Source: Hyaloraphidium curvatum (taxonomy: Eukaryota > Monoblepharomycota > Hyaloraphidiomycetes > Hyaloraphidiales > Hyaloraphidiaceae). Taken from it: 64,000 nucleotides of DNA. The translations under genes were made by a program, and so were the position numbers. This document shows, piece after piece, positions 1 through 10,111 of this stretch (its first letter is position 1; the number at the start of each line of letters is the position of its first letter). The notes beneath the pieces were generated by a model, which was given only the letters and a program-made list of their open reading frames with translations, made no database searches and was not told the DNA's origin. The stretch spans positions 682,001-746,000 of the forward strand of contig JAIVFI010000013.1 of the NCBI GenBank assembly GCA_025558095.1, read 5' to 3'.

Positions 1-624
1 CCGCTCGCTTCCCTGCGCGGCAGCACGGGGCACCTCTGCCGGGCCGCCCTGCAATCCGCCGTCGCGATCGCACGCCGCGAGGCCCAAACCGCGCTGCTCG
101 CCTCGACCGCGTGCTTCTGCCACCCGGACTGCACCTGCCCGATGCCGGCCGTCCGCGCCGTCGCCGCCGCCGCGATCTGCCCGCCCGACGCCGACGGCCC
201 CGCGATCGCCGACTTTGCCGGCGTCCTGGTCTGCGCTTCCCCGTCTTCGCGGCGGCGGAATGCCAGCGGACCGCATGGGGCGCGGTCAGGGCGTTCCTCC
301 CGTGCGCGGGGGAGATGCTCGTCGACGGGCGGGTCTGGTGCCCTTGCGGCGAAGGCTGCTTCCCCTTCGCGCGGCTCTGCTGGAATCCGGCCTGCGGGAA
401 CGGAACCGCCGCCACGAAGCGGTGCACGAGGTGCGGGACGGCGGAGTACTGCAGGTAGGGCTTATTCTCACGGCTCGTTCCTCGGCCGACGCCTCGACAC
501 GCCGTGGGCCAGCGCCAGGTGCCAGCGGGAGGATTGGGCGATGCACAAGCCGACTTCCACGGAAGTTGTTCTCTCCCGGGCCGCTACCGGCAGCGCCAAA
601 GAGCCCATCGAGAGCGGGGGATGA
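1..624 (+). CDS. MYND zinc-finger protein, 5' truncated by window edge
   Basis: This is the C-terminal part of a MYND-finger protein; its start lies left of the window. Reading frame 1 runs from base 1 to about 228. A short putative intron (229-266, 38 nt, doubtful) restores the frame that carries CWNPACGN and the first zinc half. A clearer intron, 455-512, joins EYC to SARCQREDWAMHK, which gives the normal C-x3-C spacing. MYND domains are protein-interaction modules that bind two zinc ions. The usual last ligand (HKxxC) is missing: the chain continues HKPTSTEVV and stops at 622-624. The intact MYND gene at 13570-14583 ends HKNFC, so this copy may be impaired. The 38-nt intron could instead be a frameshift. 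Confidence 0.6.
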   Translation, partial: PLASLRGSTGHLCRAALQSAVAIARREAQTALLASTACFCHPDCTCPMPAVRAVAAAAICPPDADGPAIADFAGVLVCASPSSRRRNASGPHGARSGRSSRARGRCSSTGGSGALAAKAASPSRGSAGIRPAGTEPPPRSGARGAGRRSTAGRAYSHGSFLGRRLDTPWASARCQREDWAMHKPTSTEVVLSRAATGSAKEPIESGG

Positions 625-1067
625 GTGCACATGAGGGAGCTTGAACGACTGGAGACTGTGCGGCGGGGATCACGAGACACAAAGGGGCGAATAAATAGCG
701 AAGAATAGCTGCCATTCGAAAGGCTCGGCTTCCGATTCGGGGTGCTTTGTTGCTCCGTTTGGGAAGTGGGAGTGCGTGGCGAGTCCCCGCTTGCCAGCGC
801 CTGGACCCTCGATCGTGTCCGCTTCTCCGCCCTCTCTTGGAGCTCTGCAGGCCGACCATCCGGCCATGAGACCACGGAATCATAAAGGTCGTCTACGTGG
901 CAGCAGCATCCGACATGACGATTGCGCCGGCTTGCATTGGATGCTCCGGGTATCGGGGTTATTGGGATCGGCGTCGGATGGGAGGCGATCGATCCCAGCC
1001 CGCCGACATTCAGGCGTTCGCCGCCCTGCCGCACCGAAATCCGCGCGCCTTGCAGGAGCACCAGACA
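625..1067. other. Intergenic, nothing recognised
   Basis: I see no convincing coding exon, repeat or RNA here. The stretch is less GC-rich in its first part and holds the 3' flank of the MYND gene and the 5' flank of the small gene that follows. Confidence 0.5.
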
Positions 1068-1424
1068 ATGCCGGCCATGGCCTCCGCTGCGTTCGACGTC
1101 TTCTCCGCCCCCCGCTCCCCCGTGCCGCGCCGCGCGAGCCTGCCCGCCGTCCTCCCGCTCCCCGCCGCGCTCCCCCGCTTCCTCGCCGAGCGTAGCCTGC
1201 CCTCCGCTCCGCCCGGCTTGGACATCCCGCGCCGCGCGGCGCCGCCGCCGAGGCGCGTGCGGTTCATGGAGGTCGTGCTGGTCCGGTGGACGTGGCACCC
1301 GGAGGACTACGACCGCACGCCGGGGGAGGACTCGTTCGAGTCGTTTTTCGGGTGGGCGCCGCATGCGGGTGCCGGACAGAATGCGACGGGGGAGGGCGAG
1401 CCGGAGCTGCTCGGCTCGCGGTGA
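1068..1424 (+). CDS. Small protein with RVxF-like PP1-docking motif
   Basis: Intronless frame of 118 residues opening MPAMASAAFDVF. The N-terminal half is Pro/Ala/Arg rich. About residues 64-83 read RRVRFMEVVLVRWTW followed by HPEDYDRTP. A basic R-V-x-F sequence just upstream of a short beta-like stretch and a YDRTP turn is the layout seen in several fungal proteins proposed to dock on protein phosphatase 1. The C-terminal part (DSFESFFGW) is acidic and aromatic. The family is not firmly recognised; the PP1 link is inference from the motif alone. The start is the first ATG that keeps the whole motif region. Confidence 0.4.
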   Translation: MPAMASAAFDVFSAPRSPVPRRASLPAVLPLPAALPRFLAERSLPSAPPGLDIPRRAAPPPRRVRFMEVVLVRWTWHPEDYDRTPGEDSFESFFGWAPHAGAGQNATGEGEPELLGSR

Positions 1425-1836
1425 GCGCCCGAGTGGGGCCTGCCGACCTTGCCGAGCCGTGGGCCACGACCTGCACGGAACTTGAACTGCCACCTGGAGA
1501 GGATTGTCACCGCACCTAATGGGCACTGCTGTAGCATGGAAGATTGTTTTCTCGGGGGAAGCGAATGGAAAGGAGTATATGTGAGGAGTATAGATGCCCA
1601 CGAGGCGAACTGTACCATCTGATCCAACGACCATGAACGCGCATTGCTGCTACAGTTCTAGCAAGTCCCTGTGCAGTTGTCAGTTGTCTAGAAAGACCGA
1701 TTGTGCCCGTCGATCTTGGCGGACTCGAGCCAGCACCGAAAAATGAAGAAATTCTGTCTTCGAGAATAGGCAGATGACGATCGGCTGCCAAGAAAACCGA
1801 ATCGCCTCCAAACCCGCCGCTCTTTCCACCTTCGCG
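1425..1836. other. Intergenic, nothing recognised
   Basis: An AT-richer stretch with no frame that I can support on either strand. It precedes the decayed MYND copy. Confidence 0.4.
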
Positions 1837-2100
1837 GTGCCCAACACCAGCGGAAGGCCCGTCAGGCCCGTCGACGGGATCTGCGCGACAGGCCTGGACG
1901 AAGTGCGCCGCCTCGTCTGCGGCCGCTGCAAGCTCGCCCAGCCCTGCTCCCGCGAGTGCCAAGTCGCGCGTTGGGACGCGTACAAAGAAAAATGCGACCC
2001 CGCTGCTCTGGACACGCCAGTGCTTGTGGTGTCCGGCTCGGCAGAATCCGGCTCGTGGCGCAGCGGCCCAGCCCCACGCCGACAGTTCTCGGCGCCCGAC
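1837..2100 (+). pseudogene. Decayed MYND-finger copy 1
   Basis: The frame from 1837 reads VPNTSGRPVRPVDGIC, then ATGLDEVRRLVCGRCK, LAQPCSRECQVARWDAYK. It matches the copy at 7012 (MPPTSNESVKPTHGICERCR, ATGLEKV, LILCGR, KLAQSCS). Compared with that copy a 12-base block encoding ERCR, which holds a zinc cysteine, is missing after GIC, and the ATG start has become GTG. The downstream frame drifts into low-quality sequence. I read it as a non-functional relic of a small MYND family. A fusion to the in-frame ATG at 1774 cannot be excluded. Confidence 0.6.
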
Positions 2101-2393
2101 CCACAATCCAATCCGGACTCAGTGAGACGGCGGACTTGTTGTCGAGCTAGGTTGTTCTGTCGGCGAAGCACTGCTCTTCGGGGCCGTCCGTGTGTTCGGC
2201 GGGATGGGGTTGATCTTGGCGCGCATGGGGCCGGGGGGATCTAGACTCGCACGGACCGCGGAGGGGGCTGAGCTGCTTCACGCAACGCCGCCCGTCAGAC
2301 TTTCCACACCACGCCCCCGGCAGTACCCAGCTGGGCCGGGGCCGGCAGCCGACCAAAAGGCGCGGCGGAAGCCGCCGGCCGCCCACCGCAACC

Positions 2394-5300
2394 ATGGCCC
2401 TCCGCCGCATCCGCACCGTTGCCGCCCTCGCGGTGCTGCTCGGTTTGCTCCTCGCGGCGTCCGCGCTGCCCTCCGCCGCGGCGCCCGTGCGCCGCGCTAT
2501 CCAGCCGCCGTCGGGCACCGCGACCGTCGGCCTCGTCGCGGCGGGCTGCAACGGCTCCCCGGCGGCGCCGGCGTGCCCGCCCGGCAGCCTCGTGCGCGTC
2601 GCCGCGCTGACGTACGGCACGACCGCCGAAATCACCGGCGCCGGCCTGTGCGGCGGCCCGATCGCCCCGCCGACGCCGCCGTGCGCCCTGACGCCGCACG
2701 ACCAGGCCGCCGCCACCGCGCTGGCCGCGCAGCGCTGCGACGGCATGCAGGCCTGCTCCGTGGCGCCCGCGGACGTGCTCGCCCTGTTCGGCGACCCGTG
2801 CCTCGGCACCGCCAAGCTGCTGACCATCGGATACTCGTGTCTGGACGCCGTGCTGAGCCCGCCCACGCCGGCCACGCAGCCGCCGCCAGGCGACCTCTAT
2901 CTGCGCAGGCCGTCGGCCTTTGCCGCCCCCAAGTGCCCCGCATATGCCGCCGGCGTCGCCGCGGCCTCCGAGGCAGGCATCTTCTGGTCGAGCGTCGTCG
3001 CGGGCAGCGCCAGCTTCATCCGTGTGTCGGCCGTGTACGTCGATCTGAACGCGACGGACCTGCCCGGCCTGGTGCAGGCTGCGACCAAGGGCATCTTCAC
3101 CATCGACGACGTGGTCGAGCTCAACATCACCGCCGTCAACTTCCAGCTCCTGCCCGGCGCCGTCGTCGCCATCGGCAAAAACAACCCCGGGTTCACCCGC
3201 GTTCGGATCAGCGCCGTCAATGTCGTTGCCAGCAGCACGGGCGAGCTCGACGTGTACTCCCGCGGGCCGGATGCCTCAGGCCGTTTGGGACCTGACGTCG
3301 TTCTGTCTGCCGCGAACGTGTTCGGTGCCCTGCAGATTCGCCAGAACGGCCTCACTGCGCGTCACCCGCGCGTCTCGACGACTCCCCTGGTGGCTACCAT
3401 CCCGTTGTATTTCGACAGCGGAAACGCTGCCGACAAGGCGTCGCAGTGCGACGTGACGACATACTACACGGATCCTGGCTTGTTTGGCGAACTCCTGCCT
3501 GCCGACTGCGCGGGCGGGCAGCAGCCCTCGGATGACGTCTTCCAGCCTTACTGCAGGACAAACAACCTTGATGGCAGGAAGACGACGTGCATCTCTTTCT
3601 TGAACCCGAACGGTCCCGGCCAACCACCCACCTGGTGCCTTGCATTCCTTGCGAACGTCTCGGCATCTGCCTACTACGGAAACGCGATGCTGGCGACGAA
3701 GCAGAACGACTCGTGGCAGTTCGACGTAAACACGGACCGGTTTACATGGCCAGCTTATTATGTGCCCTGGGTGGACAACCTGTCGCTTCCGGCAAAGACG
3801 GTCCCACATGGTCGCGTGGCGACGTCGGCGGCGTACTTCTTCGATGAGACTGGCGATCCGAGCTCGTCCGCAGGGACAGCGACGTGGGGCACGAATCCTG
3901 CAGGGGTGTTTTCGACCGCCGACTGTGGGTTGTGGTTCACAAGGTGCGATCCGCAACTCACTGCCGTCTCTTTCGCAGATACGATTGCGCTCGCGACGTA
4001 TCCTTCGACCTCCTACCTCATGCGGCTCAGCCTGGCCTCCCAAACCCCCGACCTATCCTATTCGGGCCTCCTTGGGATCAGCGCGCGGTGGCAGCAGGCG
4101 AACCCGCCGCAGCCGTCCAACTGGTCGGACGTGATGGATGCGACGTGCTCGTGGCAGGGCGTACCCTACAGCGCTCTTCAGGGCTCCATCTCGCACACCC
4201 CCTCGGCCGCCTCCCCTTCGACGTTCCCGGGTCTGGACCCGACCGCGGCCCGCCTGGCTCTCAACTGCCTCGAGGAGATGGTCGCCGCCTCCCGCTTCGC
4301 CGACGCATCGGCCTTTGCCGCCGATCTCGCCCCGGCGTTCGGCCCCGGCTCGGGGTCCTCCCGCTCCCTCGGCGCCTCCCTCGCCCGCATCGCCGCCCGC
4401 ACCGCCGACCTCCGCACGGATCGCACCTCGCCGGCCGTCCGCACCGTGCCGTTCCTCTCCGGGACCACCATCGAAGGCGAGGCCGGCGCGGTGCTGGACT
4501 CGCTGGTCGCATCGGAGGCGGCGTTGGACGCGCTCATGCAGGAGGGGGTGGAGTACGAGACCGCCGTGGACGGGGTCGGGAGCACCGTGGCGGTTTTGGA
4601 CGCGCAGGTGTTGGCGGATGCGGATGCACTGCTCGCCGACGCGAAGTTTGTGGCCTCGATGGGCGCCGTGGCCGCGAAGCTCAACGCGACCTACCTGGAG
4701 GACATCGCGCGGAGCAACGCGACGCTCAAGGCGTTCGAGGCGGGGGTGAAGAAGAAGATATCGGAAGAGGTCGGCGAGGCAGTTTTTCAGCTCTTTGCCA
4801 GCGTCGTGGCGCTGGTAGTCGGCGACGTCGCGGCAATCGCCGGAATGGCGGCCGCTGCCGAGGGGGCGGTGGGCGGCGTCATCAAGGAGGCGGACAAGGT
4901 GGTCAGCTTGCTGAGCAACGTCGCCAACCTCGTCAACAGCATCTTCACGCTCATCAACGTGGGTGGCAGGGCGCGCGGGTACCGCCGCGGCTTTCTGACC
5001 TGGCGCCGGCAGAACATCCTGGTCTTCGTCAACCAGATCGAGAACCTCCCGGACAATCCCAACGTCTCCGTGACCCCGCAGCTTGCGAGCGGCTTCCAGA
5101 ACAACACCCAGGCCCTCGTCTCACTCTCCGTCGCCGCGCTCAACTTCAAGGACCTGCACGACGAAGTGTTCATCGCGCTCAGTCCCGCCATCGCAATGGG
5201 CATCGACAATGCAACCGACTACGCCGAAGCTCTCGCCTCGGTCGCCAACAGCGGCTTCGACTGGGCCCAGGCCCAGATCCAGCTCCTCTCGGCGCAGACA

Positions 5301-6261
5301 AAGTACGTGCAGGACGGGCTCAAGCTGCAGGCGGCACAGGCGCAGCGCGACAAGGTTGCGACGGTGCTGGCGAGGCTCCGGGCCCAGGAGGGCTCGCTCG
5401 ACCTGCCCGCGGCCGTGACGGAGGGGTATCTGGACCTGCTGGACGGCAAGATGCGCGCCTTGGAGCTGTTCGACCAGGCTTGCGACGCCTACTCGTTCGC
5501 CTACACGGCGGAGTGCCCCCTGCGCGCGTCGGGCATGGCGCCGAACCCGACCTCGCCGGCAGCCGTGTTCAAGGCTGCGGTGCAGGGGTCCCTGGCGAGC
5601 CTGGACGACGTGTTTCACGGGTCGAGCTGCTTTTGCAACGCGAGCTTCGTGGTCACGGATCCGGGTTTCATCGGCAACCTGACGGCCCGCCAAGGAGAGG
5701 CGGTGCTGGACCTGAGCGACATCACAAACCCGCAGCTGTTCAACTTCTTCGGGCCTTTCGACGACGTTCACATTTACCAGCTCAACGTGGGTGCCGGAAA
5801 CGTGATGTTGCAGCGGCATGTGATGACGCGGAATACCCCGCCAGTTGAAGCCGTACGGCATCGTCCCGATCGATCCCCCGCCGGACACCACACCCACCCT
5901 GACCCTGGACATCCGCCCGGTGGGCCTCTTCACCAACACCTTCTCCTACTCCGGCGGCTGGTACGAGCGCCAGTTTCTCGCGCGCCCGTATGGCATTTCA
6001 GTCCAGATGGAGCCCACCAACGCGTGGACGGTGATTACGCCCGGCACCCTCTCGGGGCTCGAGGCGGGCAAGGTGTACGCGCCGTCGCCTTACGCTCGGT
6101 GGTCGGTCCGGGAGAGCAAGGAGGGTGTGGCGTGGGACTGGGGCGGGGTGTGGGGCGTGCAGGTGGAGATGTGGGGGAAGCACGCGAAGAGGCACTCGCT
6201 CAGCACGGGAGGGGCAGCGCCACCGTCTGCGCTTCAGTACTGCGGGTGCCCTGGGTCATAA
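2394..6261 (+). CDS. Large secreted protein with SUEL-type lectin module
   Basis: Exons 2394-5786 and 5845-6261, about 1269 residues. The intron starts GTGGGT and ends CCGCCAG. Residues 1-30 form a signal peptide (basic MALRRIR, then a Leu/Ala core). About residues 40-155 have the cysteine and FGDPC..GTAKLL..GYSC pattern of galactose/rhamnose-binding SUEL lectins. The middle (about 170-640) is a Cys-containing extracellular region of unknown fold with repeated ASN-x-Ser/Thr sites. Residues about 660-1060 are mostly helical, with hydrophobic stretches near 795-835 that could be amphipathic or membrane-associated. The C-terminal exon adds a beta-rich domain. It is probably exported and sugar binding; the rest is unassigned. 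The 5' end lies 230 bp past the MYND relic and has no visible partner gene. Confidence 0.7.
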
Positions 6262-6540
6262 AGGCCTCGGGAAGGCAAAGGCGGGAATGTCGCCCGCGGT
6301 GTGGTGTTGTAGAACGCCAGCGTGCAGTAGACCCGCTCGTGCATTGAACATGCGCTCAAAGGTGCTGTATCTGACGGATAGTTCCTCCAGACAGCCCCTG
6401 CACTGTCCATGAAAAGACGAAAGATCCGGACTAGAGCAGGCACCAGAGTTGGGCGATCGGTATCTGCGCGAAGGAATCCCAAAATCGCCACCCCCGGAAG
6501 CGTCCTCGATCAAAGCGAGCGGCACTTTTCCCCCCTAATC

Positions 6541-6787
6541 ATGCCCGCAACGAGCTACGAGCCTGTCAGGCCCGTCCACGATCCGACGTGCAGTGGGACC
6601 AAGAGGCACGCTTCCGTCTTGGGAAAGCCACTAGCAAATGAGAAACGGCGAAATCGAGGCCAGGTACGACGGCTCTGACTACATGGCGAGGGAAACGACG
6701 AGGAAAGATGCAACGGAGACAAGGAGGATCATGGCGGAGCGCCTGGGGATGGAGGATGCGATTAAGAAGATCTACAAGAAGAAGTAG
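6541..6787 (+). pseudogene. MYND-family relic 2, internally deleted
   Basis: The N-terminal piece from 6541 reads MPATSYEPVRPVHDP and matches the start of the copy at 7012. The zinc-finger part is gone. In another frame (6638-6787, 49 residues) the C-terminal piece reads AERLGMEDAIKKIYKKK and matches AESLGMEDAMTKASRKKK at the end of the 7012 copy. The locus therefore keeps both ends of the gene but not the middle. The short C-terminal frame has its own ATG and could be expressed, but there is no sign that it is. Confidence 0.6.
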
Positions 6788-7011
6788 TTCCACGGCAGCG
6801 GAAGGACTGCCACGATTTCGGGCGAAGGTTAAAGCTCGTTACGTTACACGGGAAACTCATGCGGACCTTTTTCCAGAAGCACAGATCTGTCTTGCTCCTC
6901 ATTCTCGCGGAGGCGAGTGACACGCGTCGATCGACAAGTCGCTTTGGTCGGACAAAGCAAACCAACGAGGCCTTCCTACTCCCCGGCAGTTCCCGATTTT
7001 CTTACCGCACG

Positions 7012-7495
7012 ATGCCTCCGACATCGAACGAGTCCGTCAAGCCCACTCACGGGATCTGCGAGCGCTGCCGCGCGACCGGGCTCGAAAAGGTGGGCCTCAT
7101 CCTTTGCGGACGCCGCAAGCTCGCCCAGTCCTGTTCGGTGCGTTTCACAGATCTGTCGATGACCCCTTTTGATCTCTGACTTTCCGTCTCCGTATCGCTC
7201 GCAGGCCCCTTCGGCTACTCCGAGTTTGGCGCTCTCCTCTACGAAGCCAAGGAAGCGGAGCGCTTCTTCACGCCCTGGCATCAGACGGCCACGGATGCCG
7301 ACCGGCAGCGAGCCGACGCGGCGTTCCAGAGCAACCTGCAGTCCCAACTGCGAGCATGGATCCCTCGCAGCTCCTCAAGCAGCTGGAAATTGGGGACAAC
7401 GTCACCGCAAGATGGCCAAGGACATCAAGATGAAGGTCGCGGAGAGTCTGGGTATGGAGGACGCGATGACGAAGGCCAGCCGCAAGAAGAAGTAG
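7012..7495 (+). pseudogene. MYND-family copy 3, frameshifted
   Basis: Exon 1 (7012-7137) reads MPPTSNESVKPTHGICERCR, then ATGLEKVGLILCGRRK, LAQSCS; one expected zinc Cys is Arg (CGRR for CGRC). A 67-nt intron (7138-7204, GTGCGT..GCAG) follows. Three frames then carry the recognisable protein in turn: YSEFGALLYEAKEAERF, then MDPSQLLKQLEIGDNV, then KDIKMKVAESLGMEDAM and the Lys-rich end. Two one-base losses, near 7352 and 7411, would account for the later switches, and the splice junction is also out of phase. Either the gene is decaying or the assembly has homopolymer errors. It lies head to tail behind relic 2. Confidence 0.6.
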
Positions 7496-7577
7496 CAGGG
7501 GCTGGATCGGGCCATCGAAAATCAGATCTAGCAGGGAACGAAGGCATCGTAGCATTGCAGGACTTGGCAGAACAGAA

Positions 7578-8520
7578 TCATTTGCTACCCTTTGAAAACA
7601 CGTCGGCGCCAAAGGCAAGCAGAGCCGCGTCGAATTCGGTCGGCCTTTCCCACATCGGTGAGTGTCCGGCACCTTCGATGGCGACGACGCGGTGCTGCCA
7701 CGCCGTGGGCATGCCGCCCACGACGGACTCGAGAAACTCGGACTTGACGAGCTTTTCCTTGGCACCGTGCATGAGCAGGAACGGGACCTTTGTCGAGGCC
7801 AGAATCGCGAGCTCGTCGTCCTCCGAGGTAGGAATGGACGCCGATAGCACCCGGGCAAAGTTGGGGTCACGGCGAAGGCAGTCCCGAACAGCCCACTGGC
7901 AACGACCGGCTGTGAGCGGTTCGTCTGAAGCGGAACTCCCGCTTGCGTACCTCTTCGATTGGGGTTCCTTCAGCGTACTGGCCCCTTGCCCGGGCCTCGG
8001 CTTCCTCCCGCGTGTACTTTTCCGGCTTGAACAAGACGCCCATGTTGGGGTCGTTCATGTCGAATCTGACGGAAAAATCCATAGCCTTGTCCAAGGGGGG
8101 CGTGCCCACGCACCCGGCGCCCGCGAGAGCCATCTTCGGCAGCGCCCGGATCACAATGTGGCCGCCCAAAGAGTGACCAAACACAATCGTCTGCTGCGGG
8201 TCCAGGCCGAGGGCAGGGATCAGCGCGGCCAGCCAGTCGCGGAACCCCCCGAGGGAATAAACCGCGTCCGGCCCGTCCGGAGAGTCGCCGTGGCCAGGCA
8301 GATCGGGAGCGTAGACGTTGAACTTTTGGGCTAACGCAGACAAGTCCTTGTCCAGCTGTTTGGAAAACAGCTTCGCCGACAGCGAGTTGCCGTGTATCAG
8401 GACGACGTTGGGGCGACCGGCGGCGTTCGACGGGGCTTCGAAAACAGCGATTCGAACGACTGTCGCATCGTCCAGAGGGACTTCCACAAAGCGCGGCGTC
8501 GGCATCGGTGGGGTAGCCAT
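7578..8520 (-). CDS. Alpha/beta hydrolase
   Basis: Exons 8520-7951 and 7895-7578, 295 residues. The 55-nt intron starts GTACGC and ends GCCAG, in phase 0. Family marks are an oxyanion-type HGNSLSA (about 43-49), LPGHGDS (74-80), the nucleophile elbow GHSLGGH with Ser117, and the catalytic His268 in GAGHSPMWERP. The acid is likely in the preceding exon-2 strand region. Length and order fit a soluble esterase/epoxide-hydrolase-type enzyme; the substrate is unknown. The gene diverges from the asparaginase-like gene with about 100 bp between start codons, so the two probably share a promoter region. The ATG at 8520 is followed directly by the first beta strand (FVEVPL). Confidence 0.85.
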
Positions 8521-8620
8521 GCTTGATCCCCGGCGAGTGTCTCCCGGACGGGTCCCCAAAGGGTTGGCCGCGTCCCGCCACCGCCACGAATCGAATCGCT
8601 CGGTTCTTGATTATCCGCGA

Positions 8621-9664
8621 ATGCCGGGCAGCCGCGACGCGTCTCCTCCCGCCGGCCGCCTCCGCGTGGACTCGCTGCGCGCCGGCCTCGTCGAGAGCGC
8701 GCACGACGTGACCGTGGCCGTCGTCGACGCGTCGGGCCGCCTCATCGCATCTTCCAACGATCCGTCGCTGAAAACCTTCTGGCGCTCGAGCTGCAAGTTC
8801 TTCCAGGCTATGCCTATGGTCGAGGCCGGCGCCGCAGACCGTTTCGGTCTCTCGCAGGCCGCCCTCGCGCTCGCGTGCGCATCGCACTCCTCCGAGCGCG
8901 AACACCTGGAGGTCTGCGACGAAATGCTCGCCGCTTGTGGCTGCCGGGACTCGGACCTTGCCTGTGGGCCGCACGTGCCGCTGGCCCCGGACGTGGCCGA
9001 AAAGGTCGCCGGCGAAGGCATCAACCTTACGCCGAGGTGGTCAAACTGCTCAGGCAAGCACGCGGCTATGCTTGCTTATTGCAGGCACGTTGGGTGGCCC
9101 GTGGAAGGGTACGAATTGCCGGACCACCCGTTGCAGCAGCGCTTGCTGGACGAGGTCGCCGAATGGACCAGTATCCCGCGCGACGAACTCCCCATCGGGG
9201 TGGATGGTTGCGCTCTGCCGACCTACTTTCTCCCGGTTCGGGCCATGGCACTCGCTTATGCGAGGTTCGGTGCGTCGTCGCTCCCTCAAGCCGTGCGCCT
9301 CCGCAACGCCGTCGCAGCCCACCCGCTCATGATTGCCGGGCGCAACAGACTCTGCACGGATCTTGCGGCCGCGAGCAAAGGTGCCGTGCTGGCCAAGATC
9401 GGTGCGGAAGGACTCTACGGCGCGACGATACCTTCCGCCGGCCTCGGCATCGCGCTCAAGATCAACGACGGTGATTTCCGGTGTGCGCCCGTTGCCCTCG
9501 TGGCTGTTTTGAAGGCGCTCGCTGATCGTGGTACTGTCGACGGGCTCGCGGAAATCGTGGCCCACCCGGAGGTGGCCAAGTACGCCGAGATTCCGCTGCC
9601 CAATACCCGTGGGTTTGCAGCAGGAGCACTCCTATCCTCTGGGACTCTGAGATTCGAGAGCTGA
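8621..9664 (+). CDS. L-asparaginase II-type protein
   Basis: Single exon, 347 residues. It matches the asparaginase II family of bacteria and fungi (a family separate from EcA-type asparaginases): an N-terminal RAGLVESAHDVTVAVVD strand pair, SSCKFFQAMP, then CASHSSEREHLE, NCSGKHAAMLAYC, GVDGCALPTYFLPV and a C-terminal AAHPLMIAGRNR..TDL segment. The expected reaction is hydrolysis of L-asparagine to aspartate and ammonia in the cytosol, but substrate preference in fungal members is poorly known. The ATG at 8621 lies close to the first conserved segment; an upstream in-frame extension is low-complexity and overlaps the divergent hydrolase, so it was not used. Confidence 0.85.
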   Translation: MPGSRDASPPAGRLRVDSLRAGLVESAHDVTVAVVDASGRLIASSNDPSLKTFWRSSCKFFQAMPMVEAGAADRFGLSQAALALACASHSSEREHLEVCDEMLAACGCRDSDLACGPHVPLAPDVAEKVAGEGINLTPRWSNCSGKHAAMLAYCRHVGWPVEGYELPDHPLQQRLLDEVAEWTSIPRDELPIGVDGCALPTYFLPVRAMALAYARFGASSLPQAVRLRNAVAAHPLMIAGRNRLCTDLAAASKGAVLAKIGAEGLYGATIPSAGLGIALKINDGDFRCAPVALVAVLKALADRGTVDGLAEIVAHPEVAKYAEIPLPNTRGFAAGALLSSGTLRFES

Positions 9665-10111
9665 CGGTGCCTTTGGGATCGATGCCGGACCTCGGGGGAG
9701 TCGATGGATCGTCGCGGCACGAGCGGTAGCTGGTCAACAACATGCTAGCAACGCTGGCTTGCGCGAGATACCTTCGATTGCAGCAATCTTGTTGCTAGCC
9801 AAGTCTGCGACGATTAGATCGGCGTTCGGATTGCATGGTCCTTAGCTAGTAATTGCGTCCCCGTGGCGGCCCGACCGGTGCTGAGCGGACTTTCGAGAAC
9901 TGCGCAGCGCCTGCTGCCCCTCTGCAAGGTGGAGGGCGACCGTGGACGACCGGTCTCGCCGTCAGGCGCCCGCGAGCGGCCGCGAAGCGCGTCCGCGGGC
10001 CGCCCCGGGGCGGCATCGCAGTTCTTGCGCAAGATCTTCTCGGGCGGTTCCAAGAAGGACTCCGAAGCCAGGGCCGGCCATTCGGGCGCAAACTCGGCGC
10101 CCACGAGTCCG
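9665..10111. other. Intergenic or 5' exon region of the USP gene
   Basis: No separate gene is seen in the first 200 bases. From about 9860 the frame of the next gene is open without an ATG and reads like a Ser/Arg-rich tail (for example QFLRKIFSGGSKK), so an upstream exon with the true start may exist. Confidence 0.4.

Noticed and set aside
468-1634. Long minus-strand open frame opposite the first small gene
   Set aside because: Arg/Pro-rich composition typical of antisense shadow in GC-rich DNA; no domain and no signal.
5820-5844. A 25-nt intron in the SUEL gene
   Set aside because: A 58-nt intron (5787-5844) with a GTGGGT donor gives the same frame and fits other introns.
3884-5848. Second long plus-strand frame inside the SUEL gene
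   Set aside because: Arg/Gly-rich shadow; the other frame has a signal peptide, Cys pattern and balanced composition.
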